A DNA stretch of 15,894 nt from Acidobacteria bacterium UBA6911 (GCA_002451015.1 DKBB01000406.1:41570-57463); one strand, 5' to 3'. Positions 8,101 through 15,433 are shown, counted from the stretch's first letter. Numbers and translations are program-made. Notes: generated from the sequence alone by a model not told the origin.

Positions 8101-8337
8101 GGCTATTATTTTTTCTATGGAAGCGACATTCAACGGTTCAATATAAGTCGCATCCGCCATTCCCGGATCGGTCATAATGGTTGCAGGGTTGGAATTCACC
8201 AGGACTATCTGGTAACCGAGCTTTCGTAACGCTTTGCATGCCTGGGTTCCTGAATAATCGAATTCGCATGCCTGTCCGATGACGATCGGCCCTGATCCAA
8301 TGATGAGTACTTTATGGATATCGTTGCGCTTTGGCAC
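5140..8337 (-). CDS. carB: Carbamoyl-phosphate synthase large subunit
   Basis: A full-length 1065-residue CarB (E. coli about 1073). The enzyme makes carbamoyl phosphate from bicarbonate, ammonia (from glutamine via CarA) and two ATP in the cytoplasm, feeding pyrimidine and arginine synthesis. The two homologous synthetase halves are both intact. The first begins with 'GSGPIVIGQACEFDYSG' near residue 14 and 'NSNPATIMTDP'. The second begins with 'GGGPNRIGQGIEFDY' near residue 555 and 'NCNPETVSTDYD'. The last ~130 residues form the MGS-like allosteric domain, with 'ATEGTHKFL', 'INEGRPNIAD' and 'VINTPIGK'. It starts at a GTG (8337) with AAGGAG 8 nt upstream. carA is not adjacent; the next gene upstream is hemD after a 261-nt gap, so carB is probably transcribed on its own or with low read-through. 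It is convergent with the polyferredoxin gene. Confidence 0.97.
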   Translation of the reverse strand: MPKRNDIHKVLIIGSGPIVIGQACEFDYSGTQACKALRKLGYQIVLVNSNPATIMTDPGMADATYIEPLNVASIEKIIARERPDALLPNLGGQTGLNLSAQLSKMGILDKYGVQIIGVKADAIERGEDRQAFKKTMHQLGIEMPRSEIALSLEEAEEILERIDLPCVIRPAYTLGGTGGGLVYNLDEFRIIVSRGISASLVGQVLIEESVEGWEELELEVVRDAKGQKITVCFIENIDAMGVHTGDSFCSAPMLTISAELQKKLQDYSYAIVDAIGVIGGTNIQFAHNPKDGRIVVIEINPRTSRSSALASKATGFPIALVSSLLAGGLTLDEIPYWREGTLDKYTPWGDYVVIKFARWAFEKFKGAEDRLGTQMRAVGEVMSIGKNYKEAFLKSIRSLEIGRFGLGFAKDFHKKSLSELLGMLWRPSSERIFIMYEALRKGASIDELYEKTKIKPWFIQQMKELLELEEKVLAHKGKLPPDDLLRTAKQDGFADGYLSKLLEIPEEKIRTRRIEIGIKETWEPVPVSGVENAAYYYSTYNAPDKVEVSDRKKVMVLGGGPNRIGQGIEFDYCCVHTAFALRDLGYETIMVNCNPETVSTDYDTSDKLYFEPLTTEDVLSIYEKEKPEGVIVQFGGQTPLNICRDLERAGVKILGTSPDTIDLAEDRDRFRNMMQKLDIPQPASGMAHSLEEAISIAEKIGYPLMVRPSYVLGGRGMEIVHDREDLTLYVDSAMSVWPDLPILIDKFLENALEVESDAISDGEDAFIPAIMEHIELAGVHSGDSACVLPPVSIEEKHRRTIEEYTKKIAIGLKVLGLINIQYAIANDRVYVLEANPRASRTVPLVSKVCDIQMVRIATQLILGKKLSDLDIKRNPIKHFGVKEAVFPFNMFPEVDPVLGPEMRSTGEVLGMANSFDLAFYKAQEAAQQLLPQKGTVLISVTDPDKEDALDVARNFSKLGFKILATEGTHKFLSEKGIECSTILKINEGRPNIADAIKNGDIDLVINTPIGKRGITDDSYIRKTAIKHKVSYITTMAAARAAVKGIAAFREGDPEVVSLQQYHSGK

Positions 8338-8598
8338 AGAATTGGCTCCTTTTATTTAGGGTTGGTCGGCGGTGGCCAGAAAGCACGCGTTTGCAGGCAA
8401 TGTTTTGTGTAGTACTGACGAGGGATTGTCCGATTTTTTTGATGGCGATATCGGCAATCAACATCGAGCCCAAATTTCCCATCACCCGAAGTATCCGCAG
8501 GTTTTTTGTCATGCTTTTGAGTGATGAGAAATGTGAGCTGGCTGTCCTCTGCTTACTGTCTGCCGCCTTCGACTCACTTACTGCCTACAGAACACTTT
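8338..8598. other. 261-nt gap between hemD and carB
   Basis: No supportable gene. A 66-codon minus-strand frame starts at 8512 and overlaps the carB start, but has no ribosome site. The carB ribosome site AAGGAG lies at about 8346-8351. No clear promoter for carB and no T-rich terminator hairpin after hemD were found. The part next to hemD consists of degenerate CTGCCTA-type repeats, listed separately. Confidence 0.5.
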
Positions 8599-8611
8599 CT
8601 ACTGCTTGCTG
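8549..8611. repeat. Degenerate CTGCCTA-type short repeat covering the end of hemD
   Basis: About 63 nt are made of variants of TTACTGCC / CTACTGC: GCTTACT at 8551, ACTGCCTAC at 8580-8588, and CTACTGCTTGCTG at the hemD end. The same two words in the same order occur at 2301-2329. The array supplies the last hemD codons (Y-Y-S-K-Q) and its stop codon. Such decayed heptamer-like arrays are an intergenic repeat type; the mechanism behind them is not evident from this window. Confidence 0.45.
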
Positions 8612-9411
8612 TAGTATTCACCGATAGAACGAATCAAGGATATGATTGTAGACTGCTTTGGAACAATTTCAACCTGTTTGCCGAAAGATTCTACAGTATT
8701 CGCCGTAATCGGCCCTAAAGCTGCTACAGTCGATTTTTCTAGCAATTTTTTGCCGGAAGCGGGTCCCAAAACTTCCATGGTGTATTTGACGGTTGAAGAA
8801 CTGGTGAAAATTACCATGTCGGGAATTTCTTCCGTGAAGGCGGCAATGTCCTTTTCGCTCAGTGTTGCCCGGACCGTCTGGTAACAGACGACAATGTCTA
8901 CGTGCGCCCCGGCGGACACAAGCGCGTCGGGCAACTCGTTTCGGGCCTCTTTTGCTCTCGGAATTAGAATATGCTGTCCTGCAAGATTGTCCAGACCCCC
9001 ACAATATTTCCCCAGCGATTCAATGACGCCCTCGGCAACGAAAAACTCCGGTACCAGGTCCGTTTTGAAGCCTCTTTCCTTTAAAGTTTTTTCAGTTGCA
9101 GGCCCTATTGCACAGACTTTTATGTTCCTTAAAGTATCCCTATTGATTTCGCGTTCATCAAAACGTTTCGAAAAATAGAGGACACCGTGCGCGCTGGTAA
9201 AAATTATCCAGGAGTATTTGCTAAGGGATGCAAGAGCCTGATCCAGGGGGCCTTTGTCTTCTATGTCCCGGATTTCGATGACCGGGAACGGCAGAACCTC
9301 GGCTCCTGAGGCTCTGAGGCCGTCGACCAGCGCCGACATTTTCTTCGCGCTGCATGCGACAAGAATTTTTTTTTCTCGTAGTAAGTCGTTCTTTGAAGGA
9401 TCGGTCGGCAA
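8599..9411 (-). CDS. hemD: Uroporphyrinogen-III synthase
   Basis: A 270-residue cytoplasmic enzyme that closes linear hydroxymethylbilane into uroporphyrinogen III with inversion of ring D, the branch point to heme, siroheme and cobalamin. The two-lobed HemD pattern is visible: 'IIFTSAHGV' (69-77), 'AIGPATEKTL' (101-110), 'LIPRAKEAR' (149-157), Y177 before the linker, 'FTSSSTV' (202-208) and 'ALGPITANT' (231-239). Length is normal to slightly long. The start is a TTG at 9411 with GGGAGG at 9416-9421, only 4 nt away; no ATG exists before residue 25, which would remove the first strand ('KKILVAC'). It follows hemC by 58 nt that contain a hairpin. The final residues are encoded by an intergenic-type short repeat, so the C-terminus may have been extended or replaced. 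Confidence 0.93.
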   Translation of the reverse strand: MPTDPSKNDLLREKKILVACSAKKMSALVDGLRASGAEVLPFPVIEIRDIEDKGPLDQALASLSKYSWIIFTSAHGVLYFSKRFDEREINRDTLRNIKVCAIGPATEKTLKERGFKTDLVPEFFVAEGVIESLGKYCGGLDNLAGQHILIPRAKEARNELPDALVSAGAHVDIVVCYQTVRATLSEKDIAAFTEEIPDMVIFTSSSTVKYTMEVLGPASGKKLLEKSTVAALGPITANTVESFGKQVEIVPKQSTIISLIRSIGEYYSKQ

Positions 9412-9429
9412 GAATCCTCCCTATAGGCA

Positions 9430-9456
9430 GGAATTCATAGGATGGTGATGAATTCC
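9430..9456 (-). promoter_or_regulatory. Perfect hairpin between hemC and hemD
   Basis: GGAATTCAT (9430-9438) and ATGAATTCC (9448-9456) form a perfect 9-bp stem with a 9-nt loop. On the minus strand it starts 13 nt after the hemC stop and ends 8 nt before the hemD ribosome site at 9416-9421. No T-run follows, so it is not a standard terminator. It may set the ratio of hemC to hemD product through RNA stability or access to the hemD TTG start. Confidence 0.5.
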
Positions 9457-9469
9457 AGAATTCGTTTGT

Positions 9470-10378
9470 TTAAAGTTTTTTCAGTATTGCCGTGCCGCCC
9501 CGCTCGAGAAGTTGGTCGGCTAGTAATGCGGCGGCTTTATCGGCCGTTTCTTTCCGGACACGCACCGACTCCCGTATCGTGTTTCCGCCGTCGGGTGAAA
9601 TAACCAGGCCGTCGATGCTTATCCAATCGGTTTCGACAATGGCAAACACCGCGACCGGAACGTTGCATCCGCCCTCCATGCGCTGCAGAAATACCCGTTC
9701 CGCCTTTACGGCAATGGATGTCGGCTCATGATTCAGAGAATCTGCCACCTTTAAGGTCTCGAGATCATCACTCCGTGTTTCTACCGCGAGGGCTCCCTGG
9801 CCCGGGGCGGGGAGCATTTGTCCAAGGGTAAAGATTTCGGATATTCTGTTTTGAAGGTTCAGCCTGTTCAATCCAGCGCAGGCAAGAATAATCGCGTCGT
9901 ACGATCCAGATTCCAGCTTCTTCAGGCGCGTGTTAATGTTGCCCCTTATGTCAACGACCTGAAGATCCGGGCGAATAGCCAGTATCTGAGCCTGGCGCCG
10001 GATGCTTCCCGTGCCTATTCGTGCATTGGGGGGAAGCGCGGTAAACCCTATTTTACCGGGTGTGACGAGTGCATCGTGCACTTCCTCCCGTTCCGGGATC
10101 GCTGCAATCTTCAAGCCCGGCTGTATTCGTGTCGGCAGATCTTTCATGCTGTGAACCGCCAGGTCGATCTCTTTGTCCAATAACGCCCGTTCAAGTTCTT
10201 TGACGAAGACGCCGACGGAAGAGCCGGTTCGTATGGAAGTCGTCGTATCCTTGTCCCCGGATGTTTTGATGATCCTGATGGATACCTCCAAATCCGGAAA
10301 TACTGCGAGAATCCGTTTTTTGATCCAACGGGATTGAGCTAAAGCAAGGTCGCTTCCCCGGCTGCCGATTACTAACAT
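9470..10378 (-). CDS. hemC: Hydroxymethylbilane synthase (porphobilinogen deaminase)
   Basis: A 302-residue cytoplasmic enzyme (E. coli 313) that joins four porphobilinogen units into hydroxymethylbilane. The N-terminus 'IGSRGSDLALAQS' matches the family opening. 'VHSMKDLP' (76-82) contains the catalytic aspartate D80, 'GTGSIRRQAQ' (122-131) and 'DIRGNINTRL' (143-152) hold the substrate-binding arginines, and C238 in 'MEGGCNVPV' is the cysteine that carries the dipyrromethane cofactor. The start at 10378 is chosen because the family begins just before this strand. A further 115 codons are open upstream, but they overlap hemA in another frame and have no family similarity. GAGG lies 11 nt before the ATG, rather far. 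The gene follows hemA after 134 nt and precedes hemD. Confidence 0.96.
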   Translation of the reverse strand: MLVIGSRGSDLALAQSRWIKKRILAVFPDLEVSIRIIKTSGDKDTTTSIRTGSSVGVFVKELERALLDKEIDLAVHSMKDLPTRIQPGLKIAAIPEREEVHDALVTPGKIGFTALPPNARIGTGSIRRQAQILAIRPDLQVVDIRGNINTRLKKLESGSYDAIILACAGLNRLNLQNRISEIFTLGQMLPAPGQGALAVETRSDDLETLKVADSLNHEPTSIAVKAERVFLQRMEGGCNVPVAVFAIVETDWISIDGLVISPDGGNTIRESVRVRKETADKAAALLADQLLERGGTAILKKL

Positions 10379-10512
10379 GGGCCCATTTTCCTCTTTAAAT
10401 TCCGCCTTCCTGTTTATCCGTCCTTCGGGTGTTCGAAACAGGGTGCCTGTTGATTGCAAATTAAGACCAAAGATTGAGGGGCCCGGATTTCGTTCCCCGT
10501 TACTTTTTGTTT

Positions 10513-11790
10513 TTAATCCGAATCCTTCTGTAATTTGAAAATCTGCTTGATCATGTCCACATAAGCCGCCTTGTCGATACTGTCGTGACCGTTGCGAAGC
10601 TGCATGACGAGCGGATGAGCTATCTTGCCGGCTATACGTGCGATCATGGATTCGAGTTCCTGGATCTGCTTGGCTTGCTGCGGACCGATCTTTCTGAGGG
10701 AGCGTTGCAGTTCCGTCGAGCATATTTCCTTGATTCGGCCCTGTACCTGCGTGACGACGGGTGCAACCTCAAAAGATTTCAACTTTGTGCAAAATTTGGA
10801 GACCTCCATGTCGATGATTTTTTCCGCTTCGGCCGCTGCCTTTTGACGCTCCTGCAGGTTGGCTTCTACGACGGCCTGAAGATCGTCAATGTCATAGCAG
10901 AAAACATTATCTATTTCTCCCACGTCTGGAGCTATGTTCCGTGGTACGGAGATGTCGATAAACACGATCGTCTCGTTTTTCCTTGCGTGCATAATGCCTT
11001 GTATCATCTGCCGATGAATCAGCGTCTCCGATGCACCTGTTGAGGTGAAAACGATATCCATGCGGGCGATCCAGTCCGTCAGTTCATTGAATGGAACCGG
11101 TGTCCCGTTATAACTTTGGGCCAGATTCCGGGCTGCTTCGGGGCTTCGATTGGCGACATATATGCCTTTTACTCCCAAATCGGCCAGTTGCCGGACGGTG
11201 GTTTCCCCCATTTCGCCGGCGCCGATAATCAAAACTTTCTTCTTCCGGAGGTCGCCGAAAATTTTCCTTACAAGCTCCACGGCGGCGGAACTGACTGAAA
11301 CGGGATATTCTCCGATACTTGTTTTCGAACGGACGTGTTTTGCGGTACGGAAGGCCGCCTGGAGAAGGATGTTGAGGTACGCACCGACTGTTTTGGATTC
11401 AACAGCCGAACCGTAACAGGATTTCAACTGCCCGAGAATCTGCGGTTCCCCAAGGACCATGGAATCCAGCGAACTGGCAACACGGAAGACATGACGCACT
11501 GCATTTTCCTCGAGATGACGATACAGTTTGGGCTGCATTTGAGACAGAGGTATACTGCTCGACTCGGATAGAAAAGCTTCGATCGAATGAAGGCCTTCTT
11601 CCGTTTCCTCTACGTTGGAAATGATTTCCACCCGGTTGCATGTCGAGAGAATCATCGCTTCAAGAATACCGGGATCTCCCGACAGCTGGTTCAATCCGAT
11701 CAGCAGCCTGTCCGCATCGAAAGATGCCATCTGCCTGAAATCCAGTTCTGCGGTGCGGTGATTTAATCCAACAACTACATAATTTACCAT
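10513..11790 (-). CDS. hemA: Glutamyl-tRNA reductase
   Basis: A 425-residue NADPH-dependent enzyme (E. coli 418) that reduces glutamyl-tRNA(Glu) to glutamate-1-semialdehyde, the first committed step of the C5 route to tetrapyrroles. 'VVVGLNHRTAELDFRQ' opens the catalytic domain. C51 in 'STCNRVEI' is the nucleophilic cysteine and H100 is the matching conserved histidine. 'MVLGEPQILGQLK' (111-123) is a family hallmark, and 'GAGEMGETTVRQL' (190-202) is the NADPH-binding loop. A helical C-terminal dimerisation domain follows. The frame is open up to a GTG at 11880, 9 nt after the preceding stop, and would add 30 residues with no family similarity. The ATG at 11790 fits the family start but lacks a good ribosome site, so the start is less certain than the function. 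The enzyme class is usually feedback-regulated by heme. Confidence 0.96.
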   Translation of the reverse strand: MVNYVVVGLNHRTAELDFRQMASFDADRLLIGLNQLSGDPGILEAMILSTCNRVEIISNVEETEEGLHSIEAFLSESSSIPLSQMQPKLYRHLEENAVRHVFRVASSLDSMVLGEPQILGQLKSCYGSAVESKTVGAYLNILLQAAFRTAKHVRSKTSIGEYPVSVSSAAVELVRKIFGDLRKKKVLIIGAGEMGETTVRQLADLGVKGIYVANRSPEAARNLAQSYNGTPVPFNELTDWIARMDIVFTSTGASETLIHRQMIQGIMHARKNETIVFIDISVPRNIAPDVGEIDNVFCYDIDDLQAVVEANLQERQKAAAEAEKIIDMEVSKFCTKLKSFEVAPVVTQVQGRIKEICSTELQRSLRKIGPQQAKQIQELESMIARIAGKIAHPLVMQLRNGHDSIDKAAYVDMIKQIFKLQKDSD

Positions 11791-11889
11791 CTGAAATCCG
11801 TACGATTCGGTGCCATCAGCTATATAATTTTGAAGCGGGGGGATGTCGAAATTGAAATAGGTTTTTGCTTTAATTGACACATGGTGCTG

Positions 11890-12690
11890 TTAGAGATATG
11901 TATGGACCCCCCAATTTATTCCGAAGGTAATAAGAACCGAAGCAAACCCCAGAATGCTGATGTATGCGGCTCGACGGCTGCTCCACCAGGCGGAAAGCCG
12001 ATACAATAGTAGAACTAAGTATATGCCCCATGTGATCAAGGAAGCTGTGACTTTAGGATCCCCTCCCCAGGACTGGCCCCAAGCCTGAGGTGCCGAGATG
12101 GAACCGGATAGGATCGTGAGGCTCATAGCGACGAAACCCACAGTAAGAAATAATCGCATAAATTCATCGCACACCTGAAGGGAAGGGAGGCGAAAATATA
12201 AAAAGCGAAAATTTTTGGTTTTCAACTCTTTTTCCTGTATCAGGTACAGAACTCCCGATACAAAGGTCAGGAAGAAGGCGGCGTATGCCAAGAATGCCAC
12301 ACTGCTGTGAAAATAAATCCAGCCGTTTTTTAGATCCGGTGGAATGGATTGGTTCTCCTCGTAAAAGAAAAACGCGGTTATGGTCAGGAGAGAAACAAGC
12401 GGTAGAGTAAACGTTCCCAAAGCCTTGATATCATAACGGATATGGGCAAACAGGAAGGTCAGCGAAAGAAACCAGGCGAACAGGCATAACGATTCCGGAA
12501 GATTGGTGATCGGAAAATGTTCCCTGGCGACGCCCAACAGGATAAGTGAAATAGTATGGAATACAAATCCTCCTCCCACCATGGCCAGGGCGATGTTTGC
12601 AAAAACTCTTCGTTTCCGAAAGAAGCCGAAAAGGGAGTTTATTAAGCCCAGTGTGTACAGCACAATAGAAACGGTAAGAGTCCAACCCAT
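11890..12690 (-). CDS. ccsA: CcsA/HemX-like cytochrome c assembly membrane protein
   Basis: A 266-residue integral membrane protein with about eight hydrophobic segments, of the CcsA/HemX/CcmC heme-handling family. 'HFPITNLPESLCLFAWFLS' (58-76) corresponds to the 'PvSNxyESL' element. Conserved-type histidines are H45, H128 and H263. The tryptophan-rich motif is present as 'WGQSWGGDPKVTAS' (204-217), with glycine and alanine where true CcsA has tryptophans (WxWDPKETW). This divergence, and its place directly before hemA, suit the HemX-type member that is linked to glutamyl-tRNA reductase level in Bacillus, rather than a proven cytochrome c synthetase subunit. The start at 12690 has AAGG 8 nt upstream and follows a good promoter. 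An upstream extension of 31 codons would span that promoter and is rejected. First gene of the ccsA-hemA-hemC-hemD operon; the gap to hemA is about 9 to 99 nt depending on the hemA start. Confidence 0.87.
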   Translation of the reverse strand: MGWTLTVSIVLYTLGLINSLFGFFRKRRVFANIALAMVGGGFVFHTISLILLGVAREHFPITNLPESLCLFAWFLSLTFLFAHIRYDIKALGTFTLPLVSLLTITAFFFYEENQSIPPDLKNGWIYFHSSVAFLAYAAFFLTFVSGVLYLIQEKELKTKNFRFLYFRLPSLQVCDEFMRLFLTVGFVAMSLTILSGSISAPQAWGQSWGGDPKVTASLITWGIYLVLLLYRLSAWWSSRRAAYISILGFASVLITFGINWGVHTYL

Positions 12691-12712
12691 AAGTTCAGCC
12701 TTTCCAAAGCAA

Positions 12713-12742
12713 ATTCTATCATCCGTATAAAACCGCTGGCAA
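12713..12742 (-). promoter_or_regulatory. Sigma70-type promoter of the heme operon
   Basis: On the minus strand TTGCCA (12737-12742, 5 of 6) and TAGAAT (12713-12718, 5 of 6) are 18 nt apart. Transcription would start near 12706, about 15 nt before the ccsA-like ATG at 12690, just leaving room for the ribosome site. It lies in the 118-nt gap after gspB, so the heme genes can be expressed independently of gspAB. No heme- or iron-type operator was recognised. Confidence 0.62.
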
Positions 12743-12808
12743 GGTAAATGGCATGGAGATGCAATGTATCGTTTAAACGGCAAAAGCAGCGGGTGAAAAT
12801 GGTGCGGA

Positions 12809-13612
12809 TTAATCCGTTTTCGGCTTCAGGATTGCCTGTCCTCCCTGATAGCTCAGCACAGCGCCGTCTGGAGTGATTCTCTCTAACAAAAATCGTTCGT
12901 CGATATACTCCCCTTCCACGTATTTCCTGCCATTGATAAAAACCATTCGATCCGACGGATTTTCTGCATAAAAGAGGATGCTGATGTTCATTTCCTTCAT
13001 TGCCTGGTGCAATGAAGATTCTTGAGATGCAGTGCCGGATTCTCGCGGCTGGATTTCAACGGGTGCGATATCACGGGAAGGCGAGGATGAGCTCCGAGGG
13101 GAACTGTCCGCCCGGAAAGGACCTGCGGCTTCCGGGGGGATCTGTTTTTGTAGTTCCTGCTGCGATATTGTGCCTGACTGGGACTTCTGGGCGGGGGAAG
13201 GCGAAATGATCGGGGTGTTTGGTGTTGTGTCCGCTGATGAAACGCCGGGAATTGTTCTCACCGAACGAGCTGGCTGCGAAGGTGATTCCGCAGGGGGAAT
13301 TGATCGGTCGCTGCTGCTTGGAAGCGACAGTGTAGTCGATGGGGCGACCTTCGGATCTGAAAATTCATTGCTTCCGGGTGCGGGTAGCTGTCCCGTGTAT
13401 TCGGCGGATCCCGTTGCAGTTGGGTCGTCTCTATCCCATGGGAATAGAAATAATCCCAGCCCTGACGCCAGCAGAACCAACCCCGCTATGGAAAGAAACA
13501 AGAAGCGGTGGGATGGTTTTTCACCGGAATCATGAACTGTTGACAGGGTAGGGACTTTTGTCATCCCTCTTTCCCGCTCGGCCTTCTTCAACGCATCGAG
13601 TATATAGGACAT
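12809..13612 (-). CDS. gspB: General secretion pathway protein B
   Basis: A 267-residue inner-membrane protein. It opens with 'MSYILDALKKAERERG', the hallmark cytoplasmic helix of GspB proteins. One membrane helix at about 37-58 follows, then a long Ser/Pro-rich periplasmic linker (60-205). A compact C-terminal domain (about 206-267: 'MNISILFYAENPSDRMVFINGRKY...') matches the T2SSB periplasmic domain. GspB works with the ATPase GspA to help insert or assemble the type II secretin through the peptidoglycan. It begins 3 nt after the gspA stop, with the ribosome site GGAGGGG inside the end of gspA, so translation is coupled. A 12-bp palindrome, CGGATTAATCCG (12805-12816), spans the stop codon. 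No other type II secretion genes are in the window. Confidence 0.9.
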   Translation of the reverse strand: MSYILDALKKAERERGMTKVPTLSTVHDSGEKPSHRFLFLSIAGLVLLASGLGLFLFPWDRDDPTATGSAEYTGQLPAPGSNEFSDPKVAPSTTLSLPSSSDRSIPPAESPSQPARSVRTIPGVSSADTTPNTPIISPSPAQKSQSGTISQQELQKQIPPEAAGPFRADSSPRSSSSPSRDIAPVEIQPRESGTASQESSLHQAMKEMNISILFYAENPSDRMVFINGRKYVEGEYIDERFLLERITPDGAVLSYQGGQAILKPKTD

Positions 13613-13615
13613 AAT

Positions 13616-15433
13616 TTATGATGCCCCTCCTTCATGAGGGTAGCGGGAAAGCATCGGAACATGGGCCGTATCCAGGGTGATGGACAGGCGAATGAGTGTT
13701 TCGGGCCCAATCCGTCCGTCTTGAACCAAGCGATGTGTTTTTTGAAAACTGAGAATGCGTTGTTTTAGGTCATCGTCAAACAGATCGGACGAGTATGGGG
13801 AGACCGATCGGCTCTCGTATGCATCCAGAGTTTGACGCACCCATGATATTTCTTCTCCCCTCATGCCCAGCGGAAGTCTGATCGCATCGAACGGGGGCTT
13901 CCAGATCAGAATGAAGGCACCGTTCCAGAGTCGGTCCACGACCTGAAGGGGGAATGCGTAGGTCTTGTTTCCGATTTCCAGCGTGGCGACATTGCCGTTC
14001 AACCCTATGAGTGCGGCATACCGCGTATCTTCTTGCTCAAGTTTGAAACTGAGGATAACAGGAATATCCAGTCTCCGGATTTTCAGCCAATCTCCGGTTA
14101 AAAAAAGACATTTGAATCCATACGATTGTGCTGCATTACATCCTATTTCATAGGGTTGTATCCGGACAGGAAGATTCCATCTGGAGTAAAGGCTGTTGAA
14201 GCTCGAAACGAGGCTGATATGCGGGGAGAGATTATAGAAAATTTCTTCCAATTGCACTTCTGCCAGGAAACCTTCTCCGGAAGATTCTGTTTCTAATGCA
14301 TCAAAATCGTTTTTTCCCGCATGGAGTTCGGAATCCTTCCGGGCTACGGGTTCCGCTGGCCGGCTGTTTCCGCTTAAAGCAATCGTTGGATTCGGAGATT
14401 TGTTTCTCTCGGGATCTGGGATTTTGAATTCGGATACCTTCCTATCCAAGACGTTCTCAATGTTTTCCAACCCCGGGTCGTCGTCAGGCATGGCTAATAC
14501 TGAAATCCTGTTTCCGATGCTGGAAATAATTGCGGGCCGTAACAGAAGGACGACCGTTGCAAGCAGGATGAGAAGCGCTATGATGCCGGTCGCATATACA
14601 AGTCGCCTTTTTCGGGACACCGGGACGGTTTCACGGATCTCCCTGCCGGCGCGGAGGACAATTGCTTTAGTGATGCGTCGTTTGTTCAGAGTATAGGCAC
14701 CCAGCAATGCCCGGTCGCACAGGATATTGATAAGACGCGGAATGCCACCGGTAAGCCTGTAGACCTTCCGCATTGCATTTGGACTGAAAACTGGATTCCT
14801 CAGGCCGGCAATGAACAAACGGTGCCGGACATAGTCAAATGTTTCCTGCCTCGACAGGGGAAGCAGATGATAACGGGCTGTAATACGCTGAGCAAGCTGC
14901 CGCAGGCTCGGGTGTTTCAGAATGGTAAGGAGTTCCGGCTGACCGATCAGAATAACCTGAAGAAGCTTTTCCTGTTCTGTTTCCAGATTGGTCAAAAGGC
15001 GGATCTGTTCCAGTACATCACGATTAAGATTTTGCGCTTCGTCGATGACAAGTACGGTCCGCCTGCCTTGAGCATGGGAATCGAGCAGGTACAGGTTCAG
15101 AGCATCGATGAGCTGCTTTATACTTTCCGTGCCTGCAGGATAGGGGATACGAAGTTCGTCACAGACAACGGCGAGCAATTCCACCACAGACAAACGTGGA
15201 TTCAGGATTAAAGCAATATCTGTTTTAGGAGGCATCTGGCCGACCAGACAACGGCAGAGGGTGGTTTTCCCGCAGCCGATTTCCCCTGTGAGTTGTATAA
15301 AGCCGCCGGGCTGCTGTACGCCGTAAAGAAGATGTGCCAAACCTTCACGATGCCGCTCGCTCATGTAAAGATAGCGGGGATCAGGTGTCAGCGAAAAAGG
15401 CGATTCCGTCAGTTTAAAAAAGTTCGTATACAT
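13616..15433 (-). CDS. gspA: General secretion pathway protein A, AAA ATPase with peptidoglycan-binding domain
   Basis: A 605-residue protein of the ExeA/GspA family. 'MYTNFFKLTESPFSLTPDPRYLY' is the family start. Walker A is GEIGCGKTT (50-58), Walker B VLVIDEAQ (127-134), 'GQPEL' follows at 164-168, an arginine-rich 'RQLAQRI' at 178-184, and 'GGIPRLINILCD' at 229-240. A single membrane helix at about 278-300 leads to the periplasm. After a linker comes a domain with C39-peptidase-like layout (about 400-525) but no clear catalytic triad. The C-terminal 'FQKTHRLVQDGRIGPETLIRL' region (about 535-595) is a peptidoglycan-binding fold. GspA couples ATP hydrolysis to secretin placement with GspB. 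The start at 15433 is chosen for family fit; it lacks a good ribosome site, and an in-frame TTG at 15460 is the alternative. XrtA-associated ATPases are related, but the peptidoglycan domain and gspB favour GspA. Confidence 0.92.
   Translation of the reverse strand: MYTNFFKLTESPFSLTPDPRYLYMSERHREGLAHLLYGVQQPGGFIQLTGEIGCGKTTLCRCLVGQMPPKTDIALILNPRLSVVELLAVVCDELRIPYPAGTESIKQLIDALNLYLLDSHAQGRRTVLVIDEAQNLNRDVLEQIRLLTNLETEQEKLLQVILIGQPELLTILKHPSLRQLAQRITARYHLLPLSRQETFDYVRHRLFIAGLRNPVFSPNAMRKVYRLTGGIPRLINILCDRALLGAYTLNKRRITKAIVLRAGREIRETVPVSRKRRLVYATGIIALLILLATVVLLLRPAIISSIGNRISVLAMPDDDPGLENIENVLDRKVSEFKIPDPERNKSPNPTIALSGNSRPAEPVARKDSELHAGKNDFDALETESSGEGFLAEVQLEEIFYNLSPHISLVSSFNSLYSRWNLPVRIQPYEIGCNAAQSYGFKCLFLTGDWLKIRRLDIPVILSFKLEQEDTRYAALIGLNGNVATLEIGNKTYAFPLQVVDRLWNGAFILIWKPPFDAIRLPLGMRGEEISWVRQTLDAYESRSVSPYSSDLFDDDLKQRILSFQKTHRLVQDGRIGPETLIRLSITLDTAHVPMLSRYPHEGGAS

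Noticed and set aside
8312..8512. 66-codon minus-strand frame overlapping the carB start
   Set aside because: No ribosome site, overlap with the well-placed carB start, and no recognisable family.
10379..10723. 115-codon N-terminal extension of hemC
   Set aside because: Overlaps hemA and has no similarity to the family; the ATG at 10378 matches the known HemC start.
11791..11880. 30-codon N-terminal extension of hemA from a GTG
   Set aside because: Family proteins begin at the VVVGLNHRTAE strand; kept only as an alternative because the ATG at 11790 has a poor ribosome site.
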